Shown: piece after piece, positions 1 through 8,297 of the stretch | Layout of the letters: each line of letters begins with the position of its first letter | How positions within the stretch are numbered: position 1 is the stretch's first letter | NCBI GenBank assembly: GCA_025457865.1 | Contig: JALOTP010000023.1 | Span: forward strand, 1 to 32,258 | Length of the DNA: 32,258 nt | Source of the DNA: Thermoplasmatota archaeon | GTDB taxonomy: Archaea; Thermoplasmatota; Penumbrarchaeia; Penumbrarchaeales; Penumbrarchaeaceae | Direction: 5' to 3' | Position numbers and translations under genes: made by a program | The notes under the pieces: model-generated | Databases searched by the model: none | Told to the model about the DNA's origin: nothing | The model's input: only the letters and a program-made list of their open reading frames with translations

Positions 1-471
1 CATGCTCATATCGGCTCCAATGAGGATGTCGTCATAGCCGTCCCCGTTGACATCCCCAGCCCCAGATACCGAAACCCCCGATGCGTCACCGGTCTCCTCC
101 CCAATGAAGGATGCGTCCGCATTGCTCAGGTTGATATCCATCGTCCAGTCTGAGGCCTTACCGAATATAAGATATGTCTGGCCTGCGCCTGATGCCCCCT
201 CATCGTTGGAGGATGAGCCGATCAGGATGTCATCGATCCCGTCCCCGTTCACGTCTCCGGCACTGGATATCGATGCGCCTGCCCAATCATTGTCCCTCTC
301 CCCGCAGAACGATCCGGAGGACGCATCTGATATGTTCATGTCCATCATCCAATCCCCGTTCCTGGTCGGGAACCAAGATGTATGTTGTCCACCAGTCGCT
401 GGAACGATTAAAGCTGTCAGTGTTATCATAACCATACAGGCTATCGCTAGTCTTGTTTCTTGGCTTTCCAT
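1..471 (-). CDS. Secreted FG-GAP repeat protein, N-terminal part (runs off the left edge)
   Basis: The frame is open from an ATG at 471 to base 1 (157 codons) with no stop, so only the N-terminus is present. A run of hydrophobic residues at about 8-26 looks like a signal peptide, so the product is probably exported. Two copies of an FG-GAP / integrin-alpha type motif follow, each with the calcium-loop core AGDVNGDGxDDILIG (about residues 63-77 and 137-151), separated by a strand ending LIFGKASDW. Such repeats normally build a beta-propeller on the cell surface. The purine-rich stretch GAGGTGAGGAG just before the ATG is a good ribosome binding site. A TATA-like element lies near 613-626. The large gene at 3714-7730 carries related repeats but is not a close copy. 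Function beyond a surface or adhesion role cannot be read. Confidence 0.85.
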   Translation of the reverse strand, partial: MESQETRLAIACMVMITLTALIVPATGGQHTSWFPTRNGDWMMDMNISDASSGSFCGERDNDWAGASISSAGDVNGDGIDDILIGSSSNDEGASGAGQTYLIFGKASDWTMDINLSNADASFIGEETGDASGVSVSGAGDVNGDGYDDILIGADMSM

Positions 472-512
472 TCTCCTCACCTCTATCCTCAGTCTTTTTT
501 CCTCTATCAGTC

Positions 513-556
513 CTCTAAGTGGCATGCCTCATTTCTCTAAGTGGCATGCCTCATTT
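513..556. repeat. 22-bp tandem direct repeat with palindromic cores
   Basis: The 22-bp unit at 513-534 is repeated exactly at 535-556. Each copy carries the 8-bp palindrome GGCATGCC, so the two palindromes lie 22 bp apart, close to two helical turns. They fall between the predicted TATA element and the start codon of the FG-GAP gene, in its probable 5' leader. An operator is possible, but a simple slippage duplication would look the same. Confidence 0.7.
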
Positions 557-612
557 CCCCCCGCTCTGCCGCCTGAACCGCCACCTTTCCCCGAGCTACT
601 GATTGGAGTTAA

Positions 613-626
613 GAGTATATAAAAGG
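613..626 (-). promoter_or_regulatory. Predicted TATA box for the FG-GAP gene
   Basis: The minus strand reads CCTTTTATATACTC, a good match to an archaeal TATA box. Initiation would fall near 590, giving a leader of about 120 nt that contains the 22-bp tandem repeat. A second, weaker candidate (TTTATACC) lies at about 658-666. Confidence 0.45.
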
Positions 627-890
627 ACCTCAGGAAGTTATAATTTTTTTTTAGGGGTATAAATAGAACATGCTTAGTTAATATACCATTGGTCATGGTC
701 TTTTACCGGGTCGAGGGGTATCATTATGTGTCGGTGCGGACTTTTTCATATTCTCGACATCAACCTCTCCTCTCGCAACACTGTCCGCTGTTGGGATCTT
801 TCTTCCAAGAGTGGGACCCATTCAATATTGAGGTCATACGCCCCTTCTCTTAGAATGGAATAATTAATCTTTAATAGGACAGGACCGGAA

Positions 891-2384
891 TCATTGGGAT
901 GGCCCATTCTCCACGGCTTTGAAGAACTCATCGACCCTCTTTTTCCCCGGAGGTCTGGTCAGGACGCTGACCGATATCAGGACCATCGTTGAAAGGAGCA
1001 CTACCGGTATGGCCGGGAGGAAGCCGAATGTCCAGGAACCATCCATGATGCCCTTCTCCTGCAGGAAGAAGGTTGTGAAATAGAACACCTCCCCGACCAG
1101 TATCGATGAAGCGACCCCCCACGCAGTGGACCTCTTCCAGTAGAGCGCCGCTATCGTCGCAGGGAAGAGGACCGCAAGTCCGGTGAAGGTCGTCCTAGTC
1201 AGGATATCGAAGATGGACCCAAGGTCCAGCAAGGCTATGACCAGGCCTATACCGGCTATTAACAGCACTAGCAGCCTTCCAAGCTTCAACTCCCTTCCAC
1301 GGAGGAGCTTCCCCTTGAACAATGTCTTGCAGAGGTCCCTTGTGAGCATGGAGCTCAGCACTAGGAGCTGGGAGTCCGCTGTGGACATGAGAGCGGCAAA
1401 ACCACCTGCCATCACCAGGCCGTAGAGCAGTGAGGGTGAGTTCTCCTTGACCATGAAAGGCAATATCCCATCGGGAGCCCCGGAGAATCCTGCAGAAGCA
1501 TGGCCCCACACACCCACCATCACAGGGAAGGCGAAAAGGGCCATGGTGACAACGGGGTAGGCGACCATGGAGAACCTGAGCGCCTTCTCGCTCCTTGCGA
1601 TGTAGAACCTCTGGAAGATGTGGGGGAACAATGGATCGCACATCATCCACAGCACGAGATAGCTGAACCATATCTGTATCGTGATGAACCCCCCACCGCC
1701 CGGGAACGAGAAGAGCTCTGGAGCGTTCGAAAGAGCGGCCTCGTTCGCCCTCTGAAGACCACCCAGACCGCTCGCTACGAAACCCAGCCCCGCAAGAGCG
1801 GCTACGAGCATGACAGCACCCTGCAGGATATCGGTTATGATATCAGACCTCATGCCCCCGAACAACAGGTAAGCGCTGATGACGAAGGTCACGAGCATGG
1901 CCCCCAGCTCGTAGGGGACGGCTTTGTCCGTTAGGGATTCAAGCGCTATCCCCCCTCCAGTTATCTGTGTAGCTATATATGGGATGGTGAAGAGAACGAA
2001 GGCACAGAGCGTGACGTACCTGACCATAGGGGACCCGTACCGGACCGAGAACAGTTCCGGCGGAGTGATTAGACCGAACCTCTTTCCGGCCCTCCAGACC
2101 CTCCTGCCTATGAAGAAGAAGCTCAGGGCCATGAGAGAGGTCCCGACGGCCATTATCCCGTAGTAACCGTAACCTATCTTGAAGGAGGCCCCGGCGAAGC
2201 CGAAGAAGAAGAATGCGCTGAAGTTGGTCGCTGCAAGTGTGAACAACAGGGCTACAGGACCTACCTTCCTTCCTGCAAGGAAATAATCGGTCGGCGTCCT
2301 GATCCTCCGTCTCCCTACGACCAGGCCTATGACCAGCAGGGCAGCGAGATAGAGGACGAAGATGACCACGGTCGTAGGGTTCAT
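891..2384 (-). CDS. Sodium:solute symporter (SSS family)
   Basis: This 497-residue polytopic membrane protein matches the SSS family (PutP/PanF/SGLT type), which couples sodium entry to solute uptake. About 13 hydrophobic segments can be seen. The early GRKVGP...TLAATNFSAFFFFG region and the later MSTADSQLLVLSS stretch are typical of family helices TM1-2 and TM8. The start chosen is the ATG at 2384 rather than a start nine codons upstream: it follows a GGGAGGGG ribosome binding site and overlaps the stop codon of the upstream small membrane gene (ATGA), suggesting translational coupling. The substrate cannot be read; pantothenate, proline or carboxylic acids are all known in the family. The C-terminal tail after the last helix is short and charged. 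Confidence 0.9.
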   Translation of the reverse strand: MNPTTVVIFVLYLAALLVIGLVVGRRRIRTPTDYFLAGRKVGPVALLFTLAATNFSAFFFFGFAGASFKIGYGYYGIMAVGTSLMALSFFFIGRRVWRAGKRFGLITPPELFSVRYGSPMVRYVTLCAFVLFTIPYIATQITGGGIALESLTDKAVPYELGAMLVTFVISAYLLFGGMRSDIITDILQGAVMLVAALAGLGFVASGLGGLQRANEAALSNAPELFSFPGGGGFITIQIWFSYLVLWMMCDPLFPHIFQRFYIARSEKALRFSMVAYPVVTMALFAFPVMVGVWGHASAGFSGAPDGILPFMVKENSPSLLYGLVMAGGFAALMSTADSQLLVLSSMLTRDLCKTLFKGKLLRGRELKLGRLLVLLIAGIGLVIALLDLGSIFDILTRTTFTGLAVLFPATIAALYWKRSTAWGVASSILVGEVFYFTTFFLQEKGIMDGSWTFGFLPAIPVVLLSTMVLISVSVLTRPPGKKRVDEFFKAVENGPSQ

Positions 2385-2605
2385 GGACCCCCCTCCCTTT
2401 TCTCCTTCCAAAGGAAGACCGCAACATAGATGCAGACCATTAGGACAAGGAACTGGGATATTACAGCGGATATGAACACCCAGGGGAAGCCCATTGGTCC
2501 TGTCCTACCATTGAAAAGGTAAGGAGCTATCACCAAGGGAACAAGCAACGATAGAGCGAGGATGAGGCCTATGGTATTTCCTGAAAAGGGCTTGAAGCGC
2601 TCCAA
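2381..2605 (-). CDS. Small two-helix membrane protein, DUF3311-like symporter partner
   Basis: This 74-residue protein has two hydrophobic helices (about residues 12-30 and 43-64), a short loop with NGRTGPMGFP between them, and a basic tail WKEKREGGP. Small proteins of this shape (DUF3311 type) are commonly encoded immediately before SSS-family symporters and are presumed accessory subunits. Here the stop overlaps the symporter ATG by one base pattern (ATGA), which argues for co-translation. The only plausible start in frame is TTG at 2605, with a GGGGGA stretch a few bases upstream, so the exact N-terminus is uncertain. Family assignment rests on size, topology and context. Confidence 0.7.
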   Translation of the reverse strand: MERFKPFSGNTIGLILALSLLVPLVIAPYLFNGRTGPMGFPWVFISAVISQFLVLMVCIYVAVFLWKEKREGGP

Positions 2606-2707
2606 GGAGGGTCCCCCAGCAAGCCCGTTTCCTATTGTTTTACCGAGGCTGGGAACGGTCTGATAAACAATGCCTCAGAGTGCTTTATGACCAAGATAAG
2701 GATAGGT

Positions 2708-2724
2708 GCATTTATTTTTTTTTA
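2708..2724 (-). promoter_or_regulatory. AT-rich candidate promoter of the symporter operon
   Basis: On the minus strand this is an A-rich stretch (ATAAAAAAAAATAAATG) in the 140-bp gap upstream of the small membrane gene. It is the best TATA-like candidate there, but it would leave a leader of about 80 nt, and the call is weak. Confidence 0.25.
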
Positions 2725-2745
2725 TGGAGCAGGACCTGACATCGC

Positions 2746-3588
2746 TCATGAACTGTACTTGAGGACCATATCGCCGACCTCGGCCCCAAGGTGCTCCCCT
2801 ATGACAGGGCATTTAACAACGAGCAGGAAGAATATGCCCTTCTCGCCTGAGAGGTTCTCGTAGTTCCCCTGCCCCTTCGAGACGATCATTGCCCCGCGGG
2901 ACAGCCTCTTCAACATGTCCGGTTTTATCCAGCCATCCTCTGGGAGCGCCATAAGCTCGACGTTCCCAATATCCCCTAGCCCGGATGCGAGGGCATCCTC
3001 GACGGTCACATCGTTCAGGAGCGGCCTTCTCTTCGCATAGGCCCTGATCCGGAGTGTCGGGTTGACCCTGACCATCTCCGCCATCAGCAGTCCGTCAAAG
3101 ACCGCCTCCCCGGAGTTATCTAGGAGGAAGACCGCATCCTTTGACGAGATGACAGCCTTCCTGAAAGCTCCATGATCATCTATGCCGAGCCCATTCTCCT
3201 CCATCCTGGAGAGTGTCGCATCCATGTCCAGTTGGTTCATGGCCCCATAATCCATTACGTTCCCGGCCATGGATACCAGGGCGGACTCGAAAAGCGGGTC
3301 CTTGGAAGAACGGAGCCTATCAAGGACCCTATCCCTCATCTCGAGCGCTCTATCGGTCGAGACCTGCTTCATCTCCGCGTAGGGGTCCTCGGAACCGCCG
3401 CTTTCTAGCATTCGAGCATGGATCAGAACGCTGACATCGACAGGCGTCAGCTCAGCACCCATGTTTTCGAACATATCCTTCAGCTGGCCCAAGACCAAAT
3501 TGCCTTCATCTTCGGAAAGGCCGCTCCCGCGTATCTCGTTCTCTGCCTGTCTGATGAAACAGGGATAGCAGGTCCTGGTTATGTTCAT
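2746..3588 (-). CDS. DUF89 family metal-dependent phosphatase (damage-control type)
   Basis: This 280-residue protein matches the archaeal branch of DUF89 (ARMT1-like fold). Members are metal-dependent phosphatases proposed to remove damaged or excess phosphometabolites. Visible landmarks are the N-terminal CYPCF (Cys7, Cys10) followed by a helical domain, the metal-site motif LLDNSGEAVFD (Asp157, Asn158), NDVT at about 192-195, SKGQGNYE at about 237-244 and VKCPVI near 258-263. Length is normal for the short archaeal/bacterial form. The start ATG at 3588 places the CxxC motif at the usual position. A candidate TATA element at 3620-3632 would give a very short leader. The true substrate is not known and cannot be inferred from the neighbours. 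Confidence 0.85.
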   Translation of the reverse strand: MNITRTCYPCFIRQAENEIRGSGLSEDEGNLVLGQLKDMFENMGAELTPVDVSVLIHARMLESGGSEDPYAEMKQVSTDRALEMRDRVLDRLRSSKDPLFESALVSMAGNVMDYGAMNQLDMDATLSRMEENGLGIDDHGAFRKAVISSKDAVFLLDNSGEAVFDGLLMAEMVRVNPTLRIRAYAKRRPLLNDVTVEDALASGLGDIGNVELMALPEDGWIKPDMLKRLSRGAMIVSKGQGNYENLSGEKGIFFLLVVKCPVIGEHLGAEVGDMVLKYSS

Positions 3589-3619
3589 GGGGCGTTACCA
3601 GGTTCAGGCCAGGGCATCA

Positions 3620-3632
3620 TCGGATAAAACCC
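3620..3632 (-). promoter_or_regulatory. Predicted TATA box for the DUF89 gene
   Basis: The minus strand reads GGGTTTTATCCG about 40 bp before the ATG at 3588, giving an inferred initiation point near 3600. It lies back to back with the plus-strand TATA region of the next gene. Confidence 0.35.
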
Positions 3633-3648
3633 TTGCCTGAGCTGCCTT

Positions 3649-3665
3649 GATAAAAAAGATAAATA
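3649..3665 (+). promoter_or_regulatory. Predicted TATA box for the large surface protein gene
   Basis: The A/T-rich stretch GATAAAAAAGATAAATAG lies about 55 bp before the TTG start at 3714. Initiation near 3686 would leave a leader of roughly 28 nt containing the AAGGAGGT ribosome binding site at 3698-3705. Confidence 0.5.
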
Positions 3666-3713
3666 GTGAGAACTGATAGGGTCCCTGCACTGGACCTAAG
3701 GAGGTTTTAGGAC

Positions 3714-6700
3714 TTGTCCAAGACCAGACATCTGACCGTTCTTGCCGCATGCTCGCTCATGGTGCTATCATCTTTCCTGGTCATAGCGGTCAAGGGTGCC
3801 GGCTCTGACATTTTGACCACCGGAGCGGTAACAACAAGAGCGGACCCATGGAACATGCTGAAACCGGGGACCGTGATAACGGTCCCCCGCAATGCCAGCT
3901 TCAACAATTCCTATTATTTCCCCATTTCAAGGGGCGCAACAGTGATCGATTCACGCATAACGATATCCCCGCAGCCACTAACGGCAGGCGGTAGGGACTA
4001 CCTGATGAACGTATCATTCAACATAGGAAAAGGGCCAAGGGAATACGGGTTCAGCCAGTGGACCAATGGCTACTACACTGGCAACTGGGGGAGACAGGAC
4101 CGGAACATAAGTGGCATCACTGAAAGGACCGGCATGGACCTCTCGACCGCAACTGCATACAAGTTACTCTATGTCCTGCCAAAGAACGCGACCATAGACC
4201 ATGCATTCTTCAATATAACGGGCTATCAGAGGGCCAGGGAGTTCAGGAACTTCTCCCTCGAAAGCCCTTTCACAAGTGGAGGCCATTTCGCCACTTCCGT
4301 TCAGGTCGTGAGCGATGGGACCACCTACCCGCTCATTCTCATCGGCGCCCCCAATGACAATACGGAAAGGGGTGCAGTGCAATATGCCCAATATGATGGT
4401 ACGAATTTCGTTACGGGGACCTTTGCGACCGGACCCACCACCTTCACACAGTTCGGCCATGCCTTATCGGAGACCATCAACATAAAGAGCATAGGCCCCG
4501 TGGTCGCAATAGGGGCACCGACCGAACAGATAGACAAGGCCGGAACGGTCCATCTTTATGATACTTCCCTCAATTCCGAGCTTGAGAGGTTCTCCGGGAA
4601 CGACTCGAGCGGCAGCTTCGGAGCTTCGATAGCTGTTGGTAACATCGATATGGACAGCGACCCCGAGCTTGTAGTAGGGGCCCCCACGTCCCTATCGGGG
4701 AGGGGTAAGGTCTATATCTTCGATATCGTCGGTTCTGGTGGGACATTTTCCGAACATACTGACCTGAAGACGGTCCTGAACGGGCAGGTATCGGACACCG
4801 ATTTCGGTAAGGCCATTTCCATAGGTGATTGGAACGGGGATGGCAGGGAGGACCTGGCCATTGCCTCCGATAAGGAGGTCAGGGTCATCTACGGCGGGAC
4901 GAACATGAACGCCGATCTGGTCCTCGACCCGCTCACCGACACAGGTCTCTCGGAGATCGGAACCGTCGTCCTCATGGCAACCTCCACAACCTCCGCAAGG
5001 GAGGACCTCTACATAGGCTGCCCCGACACGAACGGCGGCAAGGTCGCAATATACTATGGTGCGGCCACCCCCGATGCGACCATGGACAAGCTCATCAATG
5101 CCCCCTCCGGGGCAAAGGACTTCGGGACCTCGATATCCAGGTTCAGGGATATGAACGCTGACGGGTATAACGAGGTCGCAATAGGGGCTCCTGGTCCGCT
5201 CTCCTCCCCTGGCTGGGTCGGTATAATGGACGTCAGGGCCACTGCACCGATGGTGCTCAGGAACCTGCCCGGGATCAGGAACGGGGATAGGTTCGGAGCA
5301 GCGCTGGTGGCATCGTCAGACCTCAGGATCGATGGTTACAACGATATCGTCGTGGGTGCTCCCGAGTTCAAAGGTTCGACCACATTGGGGGACGGTCTCC
5401 TTTGGTTATGCGAATATTTCAATATAGCATCATTGCCCGTCAACACCCCCTTGATCAGGATCGGTGGCGATGAGGTCTGGAGGTATGCGGGGGACCATCT
5501 CAGGGAATCCACCATAACGCTTGACATCGCCTCGGCCATCGATAAGGCAGTGAGGGAGAAGGACGTGTTCATGTCCACTCCTACGGACCAGTTCGTAGGG
5601 GTGGAGATCGTGATCGACTCTCTGGCTTCCAGTAACAAGGAGGGTTCTGGAACGTTCGACATCTTCGATTATGATATCAGGTATTCATACAATGTGGAAC
5701 TGGACGAGGACATAGCCAAGGCATTCAATTCTTACATGCTCGCAAATCCGGAGGCTGTGCAGGCCGATGGTAATTACCATGTTCCCATCGAACTATCGGC
5801 GGTCTTGCCAGGCAAGCTCTCGATATTCTCCTTCGGGATAGAGCTGGACCTGGTCCCGTCCCTCAAGGTTCCCCTCAAAGAGCTCTTTATGGACGAGGAT
5901 ACGACCGTTGACGACCTGCTCGACCTCAGGACCGTGATATCGGATGACAGGACATCAAGCGTCTATCTTGAGTTCAATGCCACAGCAAGAGGTGTCAATG
6001 CGAGCAAGGTGGCCGTAAAAATCATCGACGGTCATTGGTTGTCCGTTAGGTCGCCGAGCAAGGAGCAGTTCAGGAACTGGTCCGGAGAGGTCATACTAAC
6101 CCTTACGGCCGTGGATGCGATAGGTGGCAGGTTCATAAGCCCGGATATCACGCTCCATGTCAGGTCCGTCAACGATGCGCCCGGTATCTTCGTTCTACCT
6201 CCAACCCTTGGTAAGCAAGATACAATTTATAGGTACTCGTTCGAGGCCGTCGATGCCGAGATGGACCCCATCCTCTACTCGGTGAACGGTCCGGAGAACA
6301 TGACCATCGATGATACCGGTGTCCTTACCTGGACCCCTTCACCATGGCAGGTAGGCCCTATAGGGTACGAACTGATATTGGGAGATGGTGATTCCACCAG
6401 GTCGTACAATTTCTCCGTCAAGGTCCTGAACGTCAATGACCCGCCATATTTCGTCACCCCGGCACCCAATATCACCGGCGTCCAACTGGGCGAGACCTTC
6501 ACATATCAGCTGAGGGCCATTGACACTGACCCAGGCGATACGATATCATACGCTCTTGATGGACCCTTCGGGGCCGTCCTAGGGTCAGAGACCGGCCTTC
6601 TCGTTTGGAAGCCTGAACTTTTCGTTTCGGAACCCCTGCTCTTCGAGGTAAGGGCGTTCGATCAGGAAGGCCTTAAGGCTGACCTGATATTCTCTCTGAA

Positions 6701-7730
6701 TATCCTGGTCGAGGATGACCCTCCGACCTTGACATCGAGCCCGGTGAGGAACCTCTATGACAGCAGGCTCTGGACCTATGTGATAGGGGTCACCGACCCC
6801 AATGATGATGTGGTCATAATCGAACTTGAGAGCGGTCCCGAGGGGATGGAATATGACAACTGGAACAACAATCTTTCATGGACGCCAACAGCGGTCCAAC
6901 TGGGAGATTTCGATGTGTCCCTATCCATCAGATCGACCATATTCAGGCTCTTCCACAATTTCACCCTGACCGTTTCACGGTCGGAAAGGGCATGGGAGCT
7001 GAAGCTGACCAGCCATGGTCAGGGGGACGTGCTCAAGGGCAAGGTCAGGCTCGGAGGCATAGTGTCAGTTTCCCCTGGAAAGGTCGAGACCGTCGAGTTC
7101 AGCATGGACCAGGGAGAATGGGTCAATTGTACACTGTCCCAGACCGAGGGTTACTGGACCCATGATGTGGATACCAGGAAGGTAAAGGATGGTAAGCACA
7201 TATTCTATTTCAGGGCGTTCGACGGACATGGTCTCTCGAACGAACTTGCCTTAGAGATGACCGTGAAGAACAGGGAGGAACCCTTCCCGTTCCTGCTCGT
7301 CTTCGGGGCCCTACTTGTTGTCCTGGTGCTCATTGGCTCCGGTGTGATGCTCTTCCTCTTCATCAGGAAGAGGAACCTTGAGAAGATCAAGGAGGAACAA
7401 TCAAAACAGCAGAAGGAGGCCCTGACGGCATCAAGGAAGGAGATGGACCAGTTCCTGACCATGACCGGCCATATAGACCAGGGGAAGGACTACACCAAGA
7501 TGCAGGTCATCAACCTGGATTCATGTGAGAGGAGCAAGGAGATAGACGCCATATTCCAACCGCTCAATATCCAGAGGGAATGTTTGGACAATGAGCCGGT
7601 CGATCTGCCCGAGGACATCCTTGCGAAAGCGAAGGTCTCCGCATCGGTCATGGAAGAGGATGTCGCTCCAGAAAGCGGGATGGAACCTCCGGCGGAGAAC
7701 CCGCCTGCAGAGGACCAGCAACTCCCGTGA
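3714..7730 (+). CDS. Large surface protein: seven FG-GAP repeats, cadherin-like domains, C-terminal membrane anchor
   Basis: The 1338-residue product begins with a TTG codon eight bases after a perfect AAGGAGGT site and a hydrophobic signal peptide (about residues 7-30). Seven FG-GAP type blades can be counted, with cores such as ILIGAP, VVAIGAP, ELVVGAP, DLAIAS, DLYIGCP, EVAIGAP and DIVVGAP at about residues 205, 263, 317, 380, 432, 485 and 545; this is the count expected for an integrin-alpha-like propeller. Beta-rich segments follow, then at least three cadherin/dystroglycan-like repeats with VNDAPG and VNDPPYF linkers at about 820-1090, and a further Ig-like unit. One transmembrane helix at about 1190-1217 is followed by RKR and a roughly 120-residue charged cytoplasmic tail rich in Glu and Pro. 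Many N-x-S/T sites suggest glycosylation. Adhesion or cell-surface organisation is inferred. Confidence 0.9.
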   Translation: MSKTRHLTVLAACSLMVLSSFLVIAVKGAGSDILTTGAVTTRADPWNMLKPGTVITVPRNASFNNSYYFPISRGATVIDSRITISPQPLTAGGRDYLMNVSFNIGKGPREYGFSQWTNGYYTGNWGRQDRNISGITERTGMDLSTATAYKLLYVLPKNATIDHAFFNITGYQRAREFRNFSLESPFTSGGHFATSVQVVSDGTTYPLILIGAPNDNTERGAVQYAQYDGTNFVTGTFATGPTTFTQFGHALSETINIKSIGPVVAIGAPTEQIDKAGTVHLYDTSLNSELERFSGNDSSGSFGASIAVGNIDMDSDPELVVGAPTSLSGRGKVYIFDIVGSGGTFSEHTDLKTVLNGQVSDTDFGKAISIGDWNGDGREDLAIASDKEVRVIYGGTNMNADLVLDPLTDTGLSEIGTVVLMATSTTSAREDLYIGCPDTNGGKVAIYYGAATPDATMDKLINAPSGAKDFGTSISRFRDMNADGYNEVAIGAPGPLSSPGWVGIMDVRATAPMVLRNLPGIRNGDRFGAALVASSDLRIDGYNDIVVGAPEFKGSTTLGDGLLWLCEYFNIASLPVNTPLIRIGGDEVWRYAGDHLRESTITLDIASAIDKAVREKDVFMSTPTDQFVGVEIVIDSLASSNKEGSGTFDIFDYDIRYSYNVELDEDIAKAFNSYMLANPEAVQADGNYHVPIELSAVLPGKLSIFSFGIELDLVPSLKVPLKELFMDEDTTVDDLLDLRTVISDDRTSSVYLEFNATARGVNASKVAVKIIDGHWLSVRSPSKEQFRNWSGEVILTLTAVDAIGGRFISPDITLHVRSVNDAPGIFVLPPTLGKQDTIYRYSFEAVDAEMDPILYSVNGPENMTIDDTGVLTWTPSPWQVGPIGYELILGDGDSTRSYNFSVKVLNVNDPPYFVTPAPNITGVQLGETFTYQLRAIDTDPGDTISYALDGPFGAVLGSETGLLVWKPELFVSEPLLFEVRAFDQEGLKADLIFSLNILVEDDPPTLTSSPVRNLYDSRLWTYVIGVTDPNDDVVIIELESGPEGMEYDNWNNNLSWTPTAVQLGDFDVSLSIRSTIFRLFHNFTLTVSRSERAWELKLTSHGQGDVLKGKVRLGGIVSVSPGKVETVEFSMDQGEWVNCTLSQTEGYWTHDVDTRKVKDGKHIFYFRAFDGHGLSNELALEMTVKNREEPFPFLLVFGALLVVLVLIGSGVMLFLFIRKRNLEKIKEEQSKQQKEALTASRKEMDQFLTMTGHIDQGKDYTKMQVINLDSCERSKEIDAIFQPLNIQRECLDNEPVDLPEDILAKAKVSASVMEEDVAPESGMEPPAENPPAEDQQLP

Positions 7731-7788
7731 TAGGACCTATGTTACCATACGGCCATCCTGGACCACATGGAGAACGGTCCGATACTAT

Positions 7789-7799
7789 GGCATTTTTTC
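7789..7799 (+). terminator. Possible T-tract terminator after the surface protein gene
   Basis: A run of six T residues (7793-7798) lies about 60 bp after the stop at 7730 and before the sepF promoter. Archaeal termination often uses such tracts without a hairpin. Support is weak. Confidence 0.3.
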
Positions 7800-7813
7800 A
7801 TAAATGGGGGGAT

Positions 7814-7825
7814 AAAGTATTTTAA
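7814..7825 (+). promoter_or_regulatory. Predicted TATA box for sepF
   Basis: AAAGTATTTTA sits about 60 bp before the sepF ATG. The inferred start of transcription is near 7846, leaving a leader of about 34 nt with a TGGAGGG ribosome binding site at 7867-7873. Confidence 0.5.
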
Positions 7826-7879
7826 TGTAGAACTAGATGACCTCCCAGCTGGAACATTGCTCCCGATGGAGGGAAAAAG

Positions 7880-8275
7880 ATGGGTCTGTTCAGAAGGAAG
7901 GCCGCTGAAGAAGAAGATGATCAGGCGAACTATGCGCAGTTCGGCAGAGCGTACATTGACCTAGGCATATTGAAGAAGAGGGACTTCACGGAGTCCGCCG
8001 GTGGACCGTCGATAAGGTTCGCTGACATCGACGGATACAGGGAGATACCGGCCTTGTCCAATTATGTTTACGACGGTAATATCCTTGTCCTGGACTTCAC
8101 TCCAATAGCCAATGATGACCTGGAGCTCAAGAGGGCCATAAACGAGCTCAAGAGGGTCGTTGAGGATGTCCAGGGCGATATCGCAGGGATCAGCCAGAAC
8201 CTTCTCCTTGTGACACCCAAAGGGTTCACCATCGACAAGAAGAAGATGAAGAAGGTCCAGAAGTCCGAAAGGTAG
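7880..8275 (+). CDS. sepF: Archaeal SepF, membrane anchor for FtsZ
   Basis: This 131-residue protein has the archaeal SepF layout. A short N-terminal segment MGLFRRK, amphipathic and basic, matches the membrane-targeting helix; an acidic linker (EEEDD) follows, then the conserved domain from about residue 44 to 123. That domain contains the strand GNILVLDFTPIAN, a long Lys/Glu-rich helix, and the C-terminal GDIAGISQNLLLVTPKGF signature seen in archaeal SepF. In archaea with FtsZ, SepF tethers the Z-ring to the cytoplasmic membrane at mid-cell. Length and start (TGGAGGG six bases before the ATG) are as expected. No ftsZ lies in this window. The gene has its own promoter and is followed after 22 bp by the ZPR1 gene, so the two may be co-transcribed. 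Confidence 0.88.
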   Translation: MGLFRRKAAEEEDDQANYAQFGRAYIDLGILKKRDFTESAGGPSIRFADIDGYREIPALSNYVYDGNILVLDFTPIANDDLELKRAINELKRVVEDVQGDIAGISQNLLLVTPKGFTIDKKKMKKVQKSER

Positions 8276-8297
8276 TCGATGGGACCAGGCTTTGACC

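Larger units (their letters stand above)
472..890. other. Intergenic region of 419 bp with a tandem repeat and TATA-like elements
   Basis: No convincing gene lies here. It holds the 5' leader and promoter of the leftward FG-GAP gene, a 22-bp tandem duplication (513-556), a nine-T tract on the plus strand (644-652), and a TATA-like TATAAATAG on the plus strand at about 658-666 that has no gene downstream on that strand. A short minus-strand frame running into 746 overlaps the symporter 3' end and is AT-rich with unusual codons, so it was not called. Confidence 0.6.

Noticed and set aside
47..622. Long open frame on the plus strand at the left edge
   Set aside because: It lies antisense to the FG-GAP gene, and its residues are the reverse-strand reading of the repeats; the minus frame has a signal peptide, calcium-loop motifs and a ribosome binding site.
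746..931. 61-codon minus-strand frame overlapping the end of the symporter gene
   Set aside because: It starts inside the symporter, has atypical AT-rich codons, no clear start site and no recognisable domain.
2708..2724. T-tract on the plus strand as a terminator
   Set aside because: No plus-strand gene ends there; genes on both sides are on the minus strand, where the tract reads as A-rich promoter-like DNA.
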